DNA from: Gordonia tangerina
Lineage (GTDB): Bacteria > Actinomycetota > Actinomycetes > Mycobacteriales > Mycobacteriaceae
DNA: 64,000 nt
Assembly (NCBI RefSeq): GCF_021556435.1
Contig: NZ_JAKGCU010000024.1
Span: 1 to 64,000 of the forward strand
Direction: 5' to 3'
Made by a program: the position numbers and the translations under genes. This document shows, one piece after another, positions 7,120-16,976 of the stretch. Every line of letters begins with the position of its first letter. Within the stretch, counting starts at the first letter, position 1. The notes below the pieces were generated by a model. That model made no database searches, had not been told where the DNA came from, and worked only from the letters and a program-made list of their open reading frames with translations.

Positions 7120-7255
7120 GCGCTCACGGACAGTCGTGCCATCCTCGTGGTGATCTGGCTTTGGTTTAGGGGTTCGGTGAACCATTTCGGGGTCGCGTGG
7201 CATCTGTCTGGTCGGCGTCCGAGGTGGCGACTGACTGGATGGTGAAGGGCGAGGG

Positions 7256-10200
7256 ATGGCTGCCGACAACACGAAAGGCCCGCAGATTACTGGCGGCCTG
7301 TTCGATCTGTTCGATGACGGAGACGAGGGAGTATCTGATGGGCGCGTTGGACGTACTGAGGGATCAGTTGCAGGCGCAGAGTCCGGCGCTGTCGGACAGC
7401 GAAATCCAGGTGCGGGTCGACGGGATGCGAACCCAGCTGGCCGACCTGATCGAGCAGCAGGCGTTTCTGCTGATCGAGCAGTGGCGCGAGGAGAATCCGG
7501 GCCAGGAACCGGAGTTCGAGGACCAGCGCCGGTTGCAGACCCGGGCGCGGATGATCGCCAACGACCTGCTCAGTCACCAGTTGCAGGAGTCGGCACTGAG
7601 CGCCGATCCGGACCCGGCGCCGCAGGAGGAGACTCCGCTGTGGGTCCAGCCGGAACCGGGTCGGGCAGTGGCCCAGTGGCTGCACGAGGATCTGTGGCTG
7701 GAGGCGAGCAGGGATTCGGATCGGCTGGCCGAGGACCTGTGGGGCGAGAAGTCGCCGGCGTGGGTGGTGCGCGCAGCGAGTCTGATCGAGGCGCGAACCC
7801 TGGACGGGATGGTGTTGCCGCAGCAGCCGGGCGATCCGGCGGCACGGGAAGTCGAGGCCGCCGTGGACGCCGATCTGGCCAAGAGGACCAACAGCTAAGT
7901 CTTTTCGACTCCGCGACAGAGGATTTCCGCCAACCCACCGATCCGGCTGTCGTCGATCCCGGTGGTACTCCGCTGCCGCCGGCCGAACCGGAGCAGCTAC
8001 CGACGGTCGCCCAGACCGAACAGGGTGTGCCGCTGTCGCAATGGTCACGTACCCGGGTCGAACTCGCCCGGCGCCCCGACGGCAGCATGGTCGCCGTCGA
8101 CGCCACCGCGACCGAGGTCGACGAACCAGGCCCGATGACCGCGGCCGTCGACGAACAGACTGTCGACGAGCAGACCACGGCCGGCGAGATCCCCGCTGAC
8201 TCCCCCGACGTCTCAGGCTCCCCTGACGTTTCGGGCGATGCCGCTGTGGCAGCAGTGCGGTTCGAGCATCCGGGCACGATTCTGGTGCCGTCGGGAGCGA
8301 AATCACGGGCGCGGGCAAACGTGGCCGCGGTGCGGGTGGCGGTGGCGTGTCGCGACGCCAACCGGTTGGCCACCGCCGACGAGCAGCAGACGCTGTCGCA
8401 GTGGTCGGGGTGGGGTGCGGTGCCCGACATCTTCGACCCGAACAAGCCGGACTGGTCGGCCGAGCGTGACCAGCTGCGCGAGGTGCTGACCGCACAGGAG
8501 TACGACGCGGCGCGCCGCTCGACGCTCAATGCCCACTACACCGATCCCCGGCTGGTCTCGGCGATGTGGGACGCGCTGGGTGAGGCCGGCTTCGCCGGCG
8601 GCCGAGTGCTCGAACCCGGCTGCGGGTCGGGCACGTTCATGGCGATGGCACCCGATACCGCGGTGATGGTGGGTGTGGAGAAAGACCCGATGACCGCGCA
8701 GATCGCGCATCTACTCAACCCGCACGCCCAGGTGCGCCTCGAGGGATTCGAGACCACCACCGTCGGGCAGGGTGCGTTCGCCGCGACAATCGGCAACGTG
8801 CCGTTCGCCAAGACCGCGGTGCATGATCCGGTCTACAACCCCGACTACCGCTACAACCTGCACAATCACTTCCTGATCAAGTCGCTGCATCTGACCGCGC
8901 CGGGCGGCTGGGTCATGGGCATCACCACCCACACCACCATGGACGCCGTCGGCGCCGCCGGCGTAGATGCCCGCCGCGAGATGGCGCAGCTGGCCGACCT
9001 GGTCGGCGCCGTGCGCCTGCCCAGCAGCACGTTTCGGGAGGTGGCCGGTACCGAGGTCACCACAGATCTGCTGATCTTCCGTCGCCGCGAGGAACCGTTG
9101 GCGGTCAACGCCGAACCCGACTGGGTGCGCACGCGCATGGTCGAACTCGACGACCGCGACGGCAAGACCGGCGCGATCGCGGTCAACGCCTACTTCGCCG
9201 AGCACCCCGAGCGGGTGGCCGGCCGCATGCAGCTGGCACACGGCCTCTACCGCGACGACTCGCTGAGCGTGGCCGCCTCCGACGAGCAGCCCATCGCCGA
9301 TCATGTGCGCTCGATTCTCGGTGACATCGTCGCCGACGCCCGCCGGCACGGTCTGGCCCATGCACCGATCATCACCTCGCGCGCCGAGCAGCACGCGCAG
9401 CAGTTTCGTGACGGGCTGGCCGATGTCACCGAGTTGTATGCCGATGTGCCGATCGAGGGCACGGTCCGCTGGAACAGCGACACCCACCAGTTCGAGTCCT
9501 ACCGGGCCGGCACCGATGGTGCACAGCCGTCGTGGCAGGCGTTCGCGGTGCCCAAGACGCGCACCGCCGAGACCCGCCACCTGCTGGAGCTGCGGGATCT
9601 GACCGTCGCAGTGATCGGCAGCCAGACCAGTGGCGCCGACCTCGCCGACCGCAACGATCTACGCGCGGAACTCAACCGCTCCTACGACTCGTATCTGCGT
9701 CGCTACGGGCCGCTCAACCGGTTCGCCGTGCAGGGCGGCCGCGAACGCACCGACAGTGAGATCGCCGAGCGCATGGTGACAAAGCAACAGCAATGGCGGA
9801 CCAAGAACGGCACCGCCCGCCTCGACGGCGACGGTGAACCGGTCCGCGGCGAGAACGGCAAGAAGATCATCGACCCCTACCCCGGTCAGTTGCCGCCCGA
9901 GGAATACGACCGCATCGCGCAGGAGGCAGCCGAGCCGACCGCGGTGCAGTACCGCCGCAACCATCTGCACAAACTGCGCGATGATCCGATGACCGCCACT
10001 TTGCTGGCGATCGAGTTGTTCAACGAGGACACCCAGACCGCCCGTAAAGCGGCACTGTTTCATCGCGACGTCTACCTCGCGCCCGCACGCGCCGAGCACG
10101 CCGAAACCCCACAGGACGCGCTGGCCATCAGTGTCGGTGAGACCGGCCGGGTTGATGTGGGCCGAATCGGACAGCTGCTCGACGTCGACCGTGACGCGGC

Positions 10201-13200
10201 ACGTGAACAGTTGCGCGGGCACGTGTTCGCCGCCGTCGACGGCACCGATGATCTGGTGGCGGCCGCCGAGTTCCTGTCGGGCAACGTCCGCGACAAATAC
10301 ACCGCCGCACGCACACTGCTCGGTGAGGCCACCGACGAGCAGATCCGTGTCGATCTGCGTGAGTCGGTCGAGGCGTTGGCCGAGGTGATTCCGCGTGACC
10401 TACAACCCACCGAGATCGGTGTGGTCAAACCGGGCGTGAACTGGGTCGAGCCGACCGACTACGCACGGTTCACCGCCGAAGTCCTCGGTGGCACCCGCCC
10501 GCGCGTGGAACGCGGGGCCGGGGCGTGGACGGTCAACGTCAACGTCAACGCCGTCGATGCGGACAAGTGGTTCACCGAGTTCGGCGCACCCAACGATGAC
10601 GACCGTAAGTCGTTGTCGGCCGGCGAGTTGTTCGAGAAGCTGCTCAACCAGGAGTCGGTGGTCATCACCAACTCGAAGTCCGATGTGGAGCAGGGTGCGC
10701 CGTCGATCGATGGGCAGGCCACCACGTTGGCGCAGGTGCAGTCGGCCAAGATCGCCGAGGAGTTCGCGCAGTGGGTGTGGTCGGATCAGGACCGCACCGA
10801 GCGGTTGGTGCGCACCTACAACGACCGGTTCAACGCGTTCGTCCCTGGCACCTACGACGGCAGCCAGCTGTCGTTGCCGGGGGTGTCGGCGGAGTTCGAG
10901 CCGCACCCGTATCAACGCAACGCGGTTGCTCGTGCGCTCGCCGAACCGACGGTGTTGCTCGATCACGTGGTGGGTGCGGGCAAGACCGGCACCATGTTCA
11001 TGACCGCGATGGAACTCAAACGCCGCGGCCTGATTCAGCAGCCGTGGATAGTGGTGCCGACTCATCTGATCGAGCAGGTCGCCCGCGAAGCCAAGCAGTG
11101 GTATCCGGCGGCGAATGTGTTGGCCGGCCGCAAAAGCATGGATGACCAAGCGCGCCGGTTGATGGTGTCGCAGAGCGCGACGTCGGACTGGGACATGGTG
11201 ATCGTGCCGTCGTCGGTGTTCGAGTTGATCGCGACCCATCCCGACCGGCAGACCAACTACATGCGCGCCCAGCTCGCTGAGCTCGAGGACCAGTTGCACT
11301 CTGGTGGTGCGCAGGAACGCTCGACGGTCAAACGCATCGAGCAAGCCAAGGCCCGGCTGGAAAAGCAGATCAACCAGCTGACCAAGGGCGGTAAACGCAG
11401 CAAGGACACCGGCCTGTACTTCGAGCAGTCCGGGTGTGACTACCTGATCGTCGATGAAGCGCACGGCTACAAGAACAAGGCCCGCGAGTGCGCGATCGAC
11501 TCGCTGTCACATGAGGGGTCGCAGAAGGCCGAAGACCTCGCCCTCAAACTCAGTCACCTCCGTGAGCTGGCCCAGGGCCGCGCCGCCGCCGAGGGCCGCG
11601 CCCTGCCCGGTGGTGCGGAGAAGGTGGCGATGTTCTCCACCGGCACACCGATCGCGAACTCCCTCGCCGAGGCGTGGGTGATGCAGCAGTATCTGCGCCC
11701 GGATGTGTTGGACGTCGCCGGGGTCAAGAGCGTGACCGATTGGGCGGCCACGTTCACCAAGACTCGCCAGGAGACGATCACCAACGCCACCGGCACCCGG
11801 TTGCAGGTGGTCTCGCGGGTCAGTAGCTACAACAACCCGCGCGCCATGTATGCGTTGTCGCAACAGTTCACCGATGTGGTCACCCGCGCCCAGGTGCCCG
11901 CCGCACTGCCGAGCTTCGCCGGCCGGCAGATGATCACCACCGAACCGGGCCAGCAGGTGCGTGACTTCATCACCGATCTGGAGTACCGCGGCGATCACGC
12001 ACCCGAGGACGCACGACTGGACAACCCCCTCAAGATCCTCAACGACGGCCGCAACGTCGCACTCGATCCACGACTGGTCGGACTCGTACCGGAACCCGGC
12101 ACGACTCGCGCCGAGTCGGTCGCCGATCAGATAGCGCGGATCTATCACCGCGACAGCGACCGCACCTATCTGACCGAGGACCGCTCGGACGTCGCACCGC
12201 TGCCCGGCAGTGTGCAGATCGCGTTCTGCGATCGGGGCACACCCAAACCCGACGGGTCATGGACGGTGTACTCGGCGATCAAAGACGAGTTGATCGAACG
12301 CGGCGTGGCCGCCGAGCACGTCCGGTTCATCCACGACGCCAAGACCCCGTCCCAGCGACTGAAGTTGTTCGACGACTGCAAGACCGGCAAGGTGCGGGTG
12401 CTCATCGGCTCGACCGAACGGATGGGCACCGGCGTGAATGTGCAGACCCGCCTGGCGGCGCTACACCACATCGATGTGCCGTGGCGGCCGGCGGATCTGG
12501 AACAACGTGAGGGCCGCATCCTGCGGCAGGGAAACCAGAACGCCGAGGTCGACATCTTCCAGTACGTCACCGCCGGCACCACCGACACCGTCATGTGGGG
12601 CAAGGTCGAAACCAAGGCCCGCTTCATCGACGAGTACAAGATGGGTCAGCTGTCCAACACCGATGATCTCGGCGAGATCGACAGCGAATCGCTGACCGAA
12701 GCCGCCGCGGCGACCAAGGCCGCAGCGACCGGCGACGCCCGGTTCATCACGATGGTCGAACTCGACGACGAGGTGAGCAAACTCGCGGCGCTGGAAGCCG
12801 CGCACCGCGACACCCAGTCGCACGCACGCCGCCGGGTCGGCGCGCTCGACCGCGAGATCCCGGCAACCGAGGCGCAGATCGACAGACTTGCCGCGATCAC
12901 CGCGGCGATCGAGCAGTGGGACACCAACGGCCGCCCGTTCGCGGTGCTCGACGGCCGCGGAAACTCGGCCACACTCGACGACCGTCCCGAGCGCAGCGCA
13001 GCATTGATCGAGCGTGCCCGCGACACCTACTTCGCGCTCAAAGGTCGCGGCGCATCGGACTACCGTCCGATCGCCGCGTTCCCCGAGACGGGGATACGGC
13101 TGGACATGTCGCGCTCCATCGAGGGCGACATGGTGTACATGCGGTTGAGTGGTCCAGCGTTGAGCACACCGCAATACCTGTCGAGTTCGGACGCGACACT

Positions 13201-13786
13201 GTTCACCACACCAGCAAGTCCGGCCGCGGCCGCAGGACTGGCCACCCGCGTGGAAAACGCCTACGCCCGCCTGGCCACCCTGCCCGAGAAACTGACCCAC
13301 GACATCGCCGAGGCGACCCGTGAACGCGACATCCTGCTACCGCGACTGGAGGGCACGTTCGAACACGCCGAGGTGCTGCGCGACAAACGCGTCGAGCTCG
13401 AACAGATCAAGACCGCCATCGCCGCCGAAGCGCGCACACCCGAAGCTCTCGCCGCGCGTGCGGCCGCCGAGCAACGATTGCGCGAGACCGGCCGCGAACC
13501 GGGGTGGTCGTTGCAGTGGAACCCCACCAACCACATGGTTGCTGAAGCTGGACTGTCCACCCGTGAGGACTACCGCGTCGCCGCGCAACGCATCGAAGCC
13601 CACCGCGCCCGCCAGTACGCGGCCGAGCAGATGACCCCGGCCCAACGCGCCGCGGCGATCGCCTCGCGCGGCATTCCCCGCATCTCGCCGCGCACCGGCG
13701 CGCCGGCCACACCTCCACCGCACGGTGCTGCCGCCCGCCGACACGACACCGACCGAACCCACCAACCCGACGGGCCGGCCAGGTAA
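7256..13786 (+). CDS. giant methyltransferase-helicase, DarB-like antirestriction family
   Basis: The open frame codes for 2176 residues. A methyltransferase-like domain has LEPGCGSGTF (about 451) as the AdoMet loop and GNVPF (about 512) in place of NPPF. A superfamily 2 helicase follows with DHVVGAGKTG (about 1240), VDEAH (about 1399) and QREGRILRQGNQN (about 1750). A helical C-terminal region completes it. Such proteins occur on phages (P1 DarB) and conjugative elements and are thought to protect incoming DNA from restriction. The ATG at 7256 has AAGGGCGAGGG before it. Residues about 28-215 overlap another gene and are G/R/A-rich with poor codon use, so the true N-terminus is uncertain; GTG 8027 is an alternative start. 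QQLSLFD at about 7889 looks like a beta-clamp motif. Confidence 0.85.
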   Translation: MAADNTKGPQITGGLFDLFDDGDEGVSDGRVGRTEGSVAGAESGAVGQRNPGAGRRDANPAGRPDRAAGVSADRAVARGESGPGTGVRGPAPVADPGADDRQRPAQSPVAGVGTERRSGPGAAGGDSAVGPAGTGSGSGPVAARGSVAGGEQGFGSAGRGPVGREVAGVGGARSESDRGANPGRDGVAAAAGRSGGTGSRGRRGRRSGQEDQQLSLFDSATEDFRQPTDPAVVDPGGTPLPPAEPEQLPTVAQTEQGVPLSQWSRTRVELARRPDGSMVAVDATATEVDEPGPMTAAVDEQTVDEQTTAGEIPADSPDVSGSPDVSGDAAVAAVRFEHPGTILVPSGAKSRARANVAAVRVAVACRDANRLATADEQQTLSQWSGWGAVPDIFDPNKPDWSAERDQLREVLTAQEYDAARRSTLNAHYTDPRLVSAMWDALGEAGFAGGRVLEPGCGSGTFMAMAPDTAVMVGVEKDPMTAQIAHLLNPHAQVRLEGFETTTVGQGAFAATIGNVPFAKTAVHDPVYNPDYRYNLHNHFLIKSLHLTAPGGWVMGITTHTTMDAVGAAGVDARREMAQLADLVGAVRLPSSTFREVAGTEVTTDLLIFRRREEPLAVNAEPDWVRTRMVELDDRDGKTGAIAVNAYFAEHPERVAGRMQLAHGLYRDDSLSVAASDEQPIADHVRSILGDIVADARRHGLAHAPIITSRAEQHAQQFRDGLADVTELYADVPIEGTVRWNSDTHQFESYRAGTDGAQPSWQAFAVPKTRTAETRHLLELRDLTVAVIGSQTSGADLADRNDLRAELNRSYDSYLRRYGPLNRFAVQGGRERTDSEIAERMVTKQQQWRTKNGTARLDGDGEPVRGENGKKIIDPYPGQLPPEEYDRIAQEAAEPTAVQYRRNHLHKLRDDPMTATLLAIELFNEDTQTARKAALFHRDVYLAPARAEHAETPQDALAISVGETGRVDVGRIGQLLDVDRDAAREQLRGHVFAAVDGTDDLVAAAEFLSGNVRDKYTAARTLLGEATDEQIRVDLRESVEALAEVIPRDLQPTEIGVVKPGVNWVEPTDYARFTAEVLGGTRPRVERGAGAWTVNVNVNAVDADKWFTEFGAPNDDDRKSLSAGELFEKLLNQESVVITNSKSDVEQGAPSIDGQATTLAQVQSAKIAEEFAQWVWSDQDRTERLVRTYNDRFNAFVPGTYDGSQLSLPGVSAEFEPHPYQRNAVARALAEPTVLLDHVVGAGKTGTMFMTAMELKRRGLIQQPWIVVPTHLIEQVAREAKQWYPAANVLAGRKSMDDQARRLMVSQSATSDWDMVIVPSSVFELIATHPDRQTNYMRAQLAELEDQLHSGGAQERSTVKRIEQAKARLEKQINQLTKGGKRSKDTGLYFEQSGCDYLIVDEAHGYKNKARECAIDSLSHEGSQKAEDLALKLSHLRELAQGRAAAEGRALPGGAEKVAMFSTGTPIANSLAEAWVMQQYLRPDVLDVAGVKSVTDWAATFTKTRQETITNATGTRLQVVSRVSSYNNPRAMYALSQQFTDVVTRAQVPAALPSFAGRQMITTEPGQQVRDFITDLEYRGDHAPEDARLDNPLKILNDGRNVALDPRLVGLVPEPGTTRAESVADQIARIYHRDSDRTYLTEDRSDVAPLPGSVQIAFCDRGTPKPDGSWTVYSAIKDELIERGVAAEHVRFIHDAKTPSQRLKLFDDCKTGKVRVLIGSTERMGTGVNVQTRLAALHHIDVPWRPADLEQREGRILRQGNQNAEVDIFQYVTAGTTDTVMWGKVETKARFIDEYKMGQLSNTDDLGEIDSESLTEAAAATKAAATGDARFITMVELDDEVSKLAALEAAHRDTQSHARRRVGALDREIPATEAQIDRLAAITAAIEQWDTNGRPFAVLDGRGNSATLDDRPERSAALIERARDTYFALKGRGASDYRPIAAFPETGIRLDMSRSIEGDMVYMRLSGPALSTPQYLSSSDATLFTTPASPAAAAGLATRVENAYARLATLPEKLTHDIAEATRERDILLPRLEGTFEHAEVLRDKRVELEQIKTAIAAEARTPEALAARAAAEQRLRETGREPGWSLQWNPTNHMVAEAGLSTREDYRVAAQRIEAHRARQYAAEQMTPAQRAAAIASRGIPRISPRTGAPATPPPHGAAARRHDTDRTHQPDGPAR
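7338..7898 (+). CDS. hypothetical protein nested in the helicase frame
   Basis: The protein has 186 residues from the ATG at 7338 (GAGGGAG upstream), read in a different frame wholly inside the helicase ORF. Its codons show the strong third-position G/C bias expected of a real gene, while the helicase frame across the same bases gives low-complexity G/R/A sequence. The protein is acidic and helical (VLRDQLQAQSPALSDSEIQ, ADLIEQQAFLLIEQWREENPG, ARMIANDLLSHQLQ), with Trp-containing segments near 105-140. It starts about 80 bases after the ATG at 7256 and stops just as the helicase frame regains normal codon use. Function is unknown; it may be a partner of the helicase. Confidence 0.75.
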   Translation: MGALDVLRDQLQAQSPALSDSEIQVRVDGMRTQLADLIEQQAFLLIEQWREENPGQEPEFEDQRRLQTRARMIANDLLSHQLQESALSADPDPAPQEETPLWVQPEPGRAVAQWLHEDLWLEASRDSDRLAEDLWGEKSPAWVVRAASLIEARTLDGMVLPQQPGDPAAREVEAAVDADLAKRTNS

Positions 13787-13810
13787 CACTGCCCCGACCG
13801 CACCACACTC

Positions 13811-13845
13811 GATGCCCTCCCCGCCCACACGGCAGGGAGGGCATC
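13811..13845. terminator. perfect 11-bp hairpin terminator
   Basis: GATGCCCTCCC (13811-13821) pairs exactly with GGGAGGGCATC (13835-13845) across a 13-base loop, 25 bases after the helicase stop. Confidence 0.75.
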
Positions 13846-14056
13846 GTCGTTGACCCACACCAGCCGATGACCACGCGCGGTCGCGAGCCGAGCAGCACAC
13901 CGCACCACCTGCCTGCTCGTGTCCCCAGCCGACGTTTCGCCACCACCCGCCCACCGTCAGCCGCCCGCCACAGCGGACGACATGGGCCACGCCTGCGCGT
14001 GGACTCGCCGACCCCGCGCGCAGGCGCGCTCACCCCTAAACGCACCCGCCTCGCGG

Positions 14057-14227
14057 GAGCAAGCTATCGTTTAGGTGCCCTAAACCCTTGCTCACCGTCC
14101 CTTCCGTCGGTACGGTGAGACGCACAGACCCTGGTTTGTGCGGGGGTGATCCCCACGGTGTGGGGTCGCTGCGCTGGGCTAGACCGGCGAGGGCCGGACC
14201 ACGATTCAACAGACCACGATTCAACAG
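14057..14227 (+). other. oriT: probable oriT region
   Basis: Immediately upstream of the relaxosome genes lies a dense set of repeats. A two-tier inverted repeat has GAGCAAG/CTTGCTC (14057-14063 and 14087-14093) around GTTTAGG-TGC-CCTAAAC (14069-14085). An inverted repeat CCCCAC-GGT-GTGGGG follows near 14150. A perfect tandem repeat ACCACGATTCAACAG sits at 14198-14212 and 14213-14227. Position next to mobC and the relaxase gene and repeat content fit an origin of transfer. The nic site itself is not identified. Confidence 0.55.
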
Positions 14228-14240
14228 ACGGGAGCGCGTG

Positions 14241-14759
14241 ATGGCCGAGTCGGACAACTCGCATCGCGCGTTCGGGCGTCGCCGGCGACGCAATCATCCC
14301 GGTGGTCGTGATGCGCGCATCGTGGTGCGGGTCAACCCGGTGGAGGATCAGGAGCTGCGTAACCGTGCTGATGATGCCGGTATGAGCGTGCAGCGGTTGA
14401 TGGTGACCCGCGCGCTGTCGGCGAACGGTGGTGGGCCGGTGAACCATGCGGAGAAGGTTGCGGCGTGGCAGGAGGCCACCGAGATCCGCAATCTGTTGTC
14501 GGGGATCGCGGTGAACATGAACCAGATCGCGCGGCACGCCAACACTGAGGGTGAGATCCCGGCGGACTTCGCTGTGGCGGTGTTGGCGACGCGACGTGCG
14601 TCGGAGCGGGTGCGTGATGCGTTCGGTGAGGTGTGGGCGGTGTCGTTTCCGGGCACCAAACGCGACGAGCTGCCCTACGGCGCCGCCGACACCGACACCG
14701 CTACCGGGGCTGCGCAGACGGTGTCGCGTGCGGATGTCGATGAGTGGGATGGCGTGTAG
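14241..14759 (+). CDS. mobC: MobC-like relaxosome accessory protein
   Basis: This 172-residue protein starts at an ATG 14 bases after the tandem repeat. A basic N-terminus (RAFGRRRRRNHPGGRD) is followed by a ribbon-helix-helix-like part (RIVVRVNPVEDQELRNRADDAGMSVQRLMVTRAL) and by NLLSGIAVNMNQIARHAN, the typical 'GxNxNQIAR.N' signature of MobC mobilisation proteins. Such proteins bind and melt oriT so that the relaxase can nick. Its stop codon abuts the relaxase ATG, so the two are translated together. The last 30 residues are acidic and variable. Confidence 0.85.
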   Translation: MAESDNSHRAFGRRRRRNHPGGRDARIVVRVNPVEDQELRNRADDAGMSVQRLMVTRALSANGGGPVNHAEKVAAWQEATEIRNLLSGIAVNMNQIARHANTEGEIPADFAVAVLATRRASERVRDAFGEVWAVSFPGTKRDELPYGAADTDTATGAAQTVSRADVDEWDGV

Positions 14760-16874
14760 ATGCCGATGATGCCGGCGATCTCGTCGGGTGCGCGGATGAA
14801 CGGTCTGGTGATGTATCTGGCCGGTCCGGGCAAGGCCAACGAGCACACCAACCCGCATGTGGTGGCGGCCTCGACGCGGGAGGTGTTCACCGCCGGCGGT
14901 GGTGGTGCGGCGATGACGCGCGAGTCGGCGATGGCGTTGGGACAGAGTCTCGATGAGGCGCGGGTGGTGTTCGGTACCGAGGTCACCCGTCGTGACACCG
15001 CGGCGCTCAAGGCCGCTCAGGAACGGGGCGCGACTGGGCATGCGGCGATCGCGGAAGCCACGCGTGATGAGAATGTGTGGCACTGCTCGTTGTCGCTGCC
15101 GCCAGATAGCGCCGCGCTCGATGAGGCGACGTGGTCGGCGATCGCGCACGACTTCATGACCGGGATGGGGTTCGATGATCCCGACGCGGCGGCCGCGCGG
15201 TGGGTGGCGATCCATCACGGCACCACCAAGAACGGCGGCGACCACATCCATATCGCCGCCTCGCGGGTACGCGATGACGGCACGGTGGTCGCGAAGTGGC
15301 GGCCACATCCCACGCGCGGCGGCAACGAGGGCGACTACGCCCGCGCCCAGCGCGTGGCCCGCGACCTGGAGAACACCTACGGACTCGAAGTGCTATCGAG
15401 CTACACCAAGAACATGGCCGCACGCGGTCGTGCGCACGCACAGGACGCCGCAACCAAGCCGCAGCGCGCCCCGGATGGCAGCGTGCGGGACCCACGGATC
15501 GCCGAAGCGCCCTCGGTGACGTTGGCGCGTCGCGTGCGGGCGATCGCGGCCGCCGCGGAAAGCGAAGCCGAGTTCGTGCGGCTGGCCCGCGCTGATGGAC
15601 TCGTGATGCGCTCGGCGCGCTACGACAAGGCCGATGTCGAGGCTGTCACCGGGTTCAGTGTCGGGTTGCCGGCCGCGGAGTACGCCAACCAACACGGCCG
15701 ACCGATCATGCACGGCGGTAAGAAACTCGGCGAGGACCTGTCGCTGCCGCGGTTGCGGGAACGCTGGATCGACGACGACAAAGCGCGCGCGGATGCGCGG
15801 GCGGCGTGGGACCACGTCGACGTCGGCTCCCCCTTCGGCGGCGCCTCCCGACCGGCACCAACCCGACCCGCCACCGCGCCCGGCCGCGACACCAGTGGCC
15901 CAGCCAGCGACAGCACCCGCGATGCCAGTGCCAGTGCGCGCAGCGATCACAGCAGCGGCACCGACATGGATGCAGTGCAGGCACGGTTGCGGTCGATCTG
16001 CGCGAAGCTGGCCCGTGCGTCGGCGACCGAAGCAGACTACGCCCGCGCACTGCGCGACCACCCCGACATCCTGGCCCGCCCACGATTCGCGAAAGGCTCG
16101 GCCACCGATGTCGTCGGCTACGTGGTGGCGTTGCACCCCACGATCGCCGCCGACAACACCGGCACACCAATCTGGCGCAACGCCAGCTACCTCGGTGACG
16201 GTCTCGCACTGAGCGAGCTACGCGCCCGCGCCGGATGGCCCACCGACGACAACCACCGCCGTCTCGCATCGGCGGCCTGGACACGCACCCGCCGCGACAC
16301 CGGCAAACACCGCACCACCGGCACAGACGATCCCCGAGTGCACACTGCTCATCAGCACGCCCGCCGCTGGGAACGCACCGTCACCTCGGTCACCGACACG
16401 ACCTCGCCCGGGTGGCACACTGCCGCCGGCGACACCGCGGCCGCGCTCAGCGCAGCCTCACGCGGCCTGAACCCGCGCGACGCCGCCAGCGTCAACCAAC
16501 TCGCCGACGCACTCAGTGGTGTAGCCGGCCATCGCCGACCCACACAGTCGGCCGGGACCGGTTCACGCACCGCCGCGCAACGCGTCGCCGCCACCATGCT
16601 CGCCGCCAGCCGCGACGACACCACTCTGCTGTGGCTGGCCACGATGAAACAGGTGCTGGCCGCCAGCAAAGCCATCAGCGCCGCCATGGACGCCCAAGGA
16701 CACCACCGTCAGGCCGAACACATCCGCGGCGCCATCAACACCACTGCACACCACTTCGCCGACCATCACTACATATCCGCACCACCGCACAGCGCCACCG
16801 TCAAACAAGCTCAACCCGCAGCACAACCAGCAACTGAGCGCACCATCGGTACCGCTGACAGCTACGAGCGGTAG
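14760..16874 (+). CDS. relaxase / mobilisation nuclease (MobA/VirD2 type)
   Basis: The protein has 704 residues. The N-terminal relaxase domain contains GLVMYLAGPGKANEHTNPHV (residues about 15-34), which likely holds the catalytic Tyr, and the metal-binding triad region VAIHHGTTKNGGDHIHIAAS (about 149-168). The enzyme would nick oriT, stay covalently attached to the 5' end and be exported by the coupling protein at 21538-23352. Residues about 370-410 are a Pro/Ser/Ala linker. The C-terminal part is helical without a recognised helicase or primase domain. It directly follows mobC with no spacer. Confidence 0.88.
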   Translation: MPMMPAISSGARMNGLVMYLAGPGKANEHTNPHVVAASTREVFTAGGGGAAMTRESAMALGQSLDEARVVFGTEVTRRDTAALKAAQERGATGHAAIAEATRDENVWHCSLSLPPDSAALDEATWSAIAHDFMTGMGFDDPDAAAARWVAIHHGTTKNGGDHIHIAASRVRDDGTVVAKWRPHPTRGGNEGDYARAQRVARDLENTYGLEVLSSYTKNMAARGRAHAQDAATKPQRAPDGSVRDPRIAEAPSVTLARRVRAIAAAAESEAEFVRLARADGLVMRSARYDKADVEAVTGFSVGLPAAEYANQHGRPIMHGGKKLGEDLSLPRLRERWIDDDKARADARAAWDHVDVGSPFGGASRPAPTRPATAPGRDTSGPASDSTRDASASARSDHSSGTDMDAVQARLRSICAKLARASATEADYARALRDHPDILARPRFAKGSATDVVGYVVALHPTIAADNTGTPIWRNASYLGDGLALSELRARAGWPTDDNHRRLASAAWTRTRRDTGKHRTTGTDDPRVHTAHQHARRWERTVTSVTDTTSPGWHTAAGDTAAALSAASRGLNPRDAASVNQLADALSGVAGHRRPTQSAGTGSRTAAQRVAATMLAASRDDTTLLWLATMKQVLAASKAISAAMDAQGHHRQAEHIRGAINTTAHHFADHHYISAPPHSATVKQAQPAAQPATERTIGTADSYER

Positions 16875-16976
16875 TCTGTCCTTTCGCTGATTCGGCCAAA
16901 CTACGTAGGAACCTACCCCGTGCTCGCAGGGGCGCTCTGTAGTCGGGGCGGGAATGGAGTGGCTGAAACCACATAG

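Noticed and set aside
9659..11464. Minus-strand frames of 187-354 residues under the helicase gene
   Set aside because: They are antisense shadows of a gene with clear helicase motifs, a usual effect of high GC.
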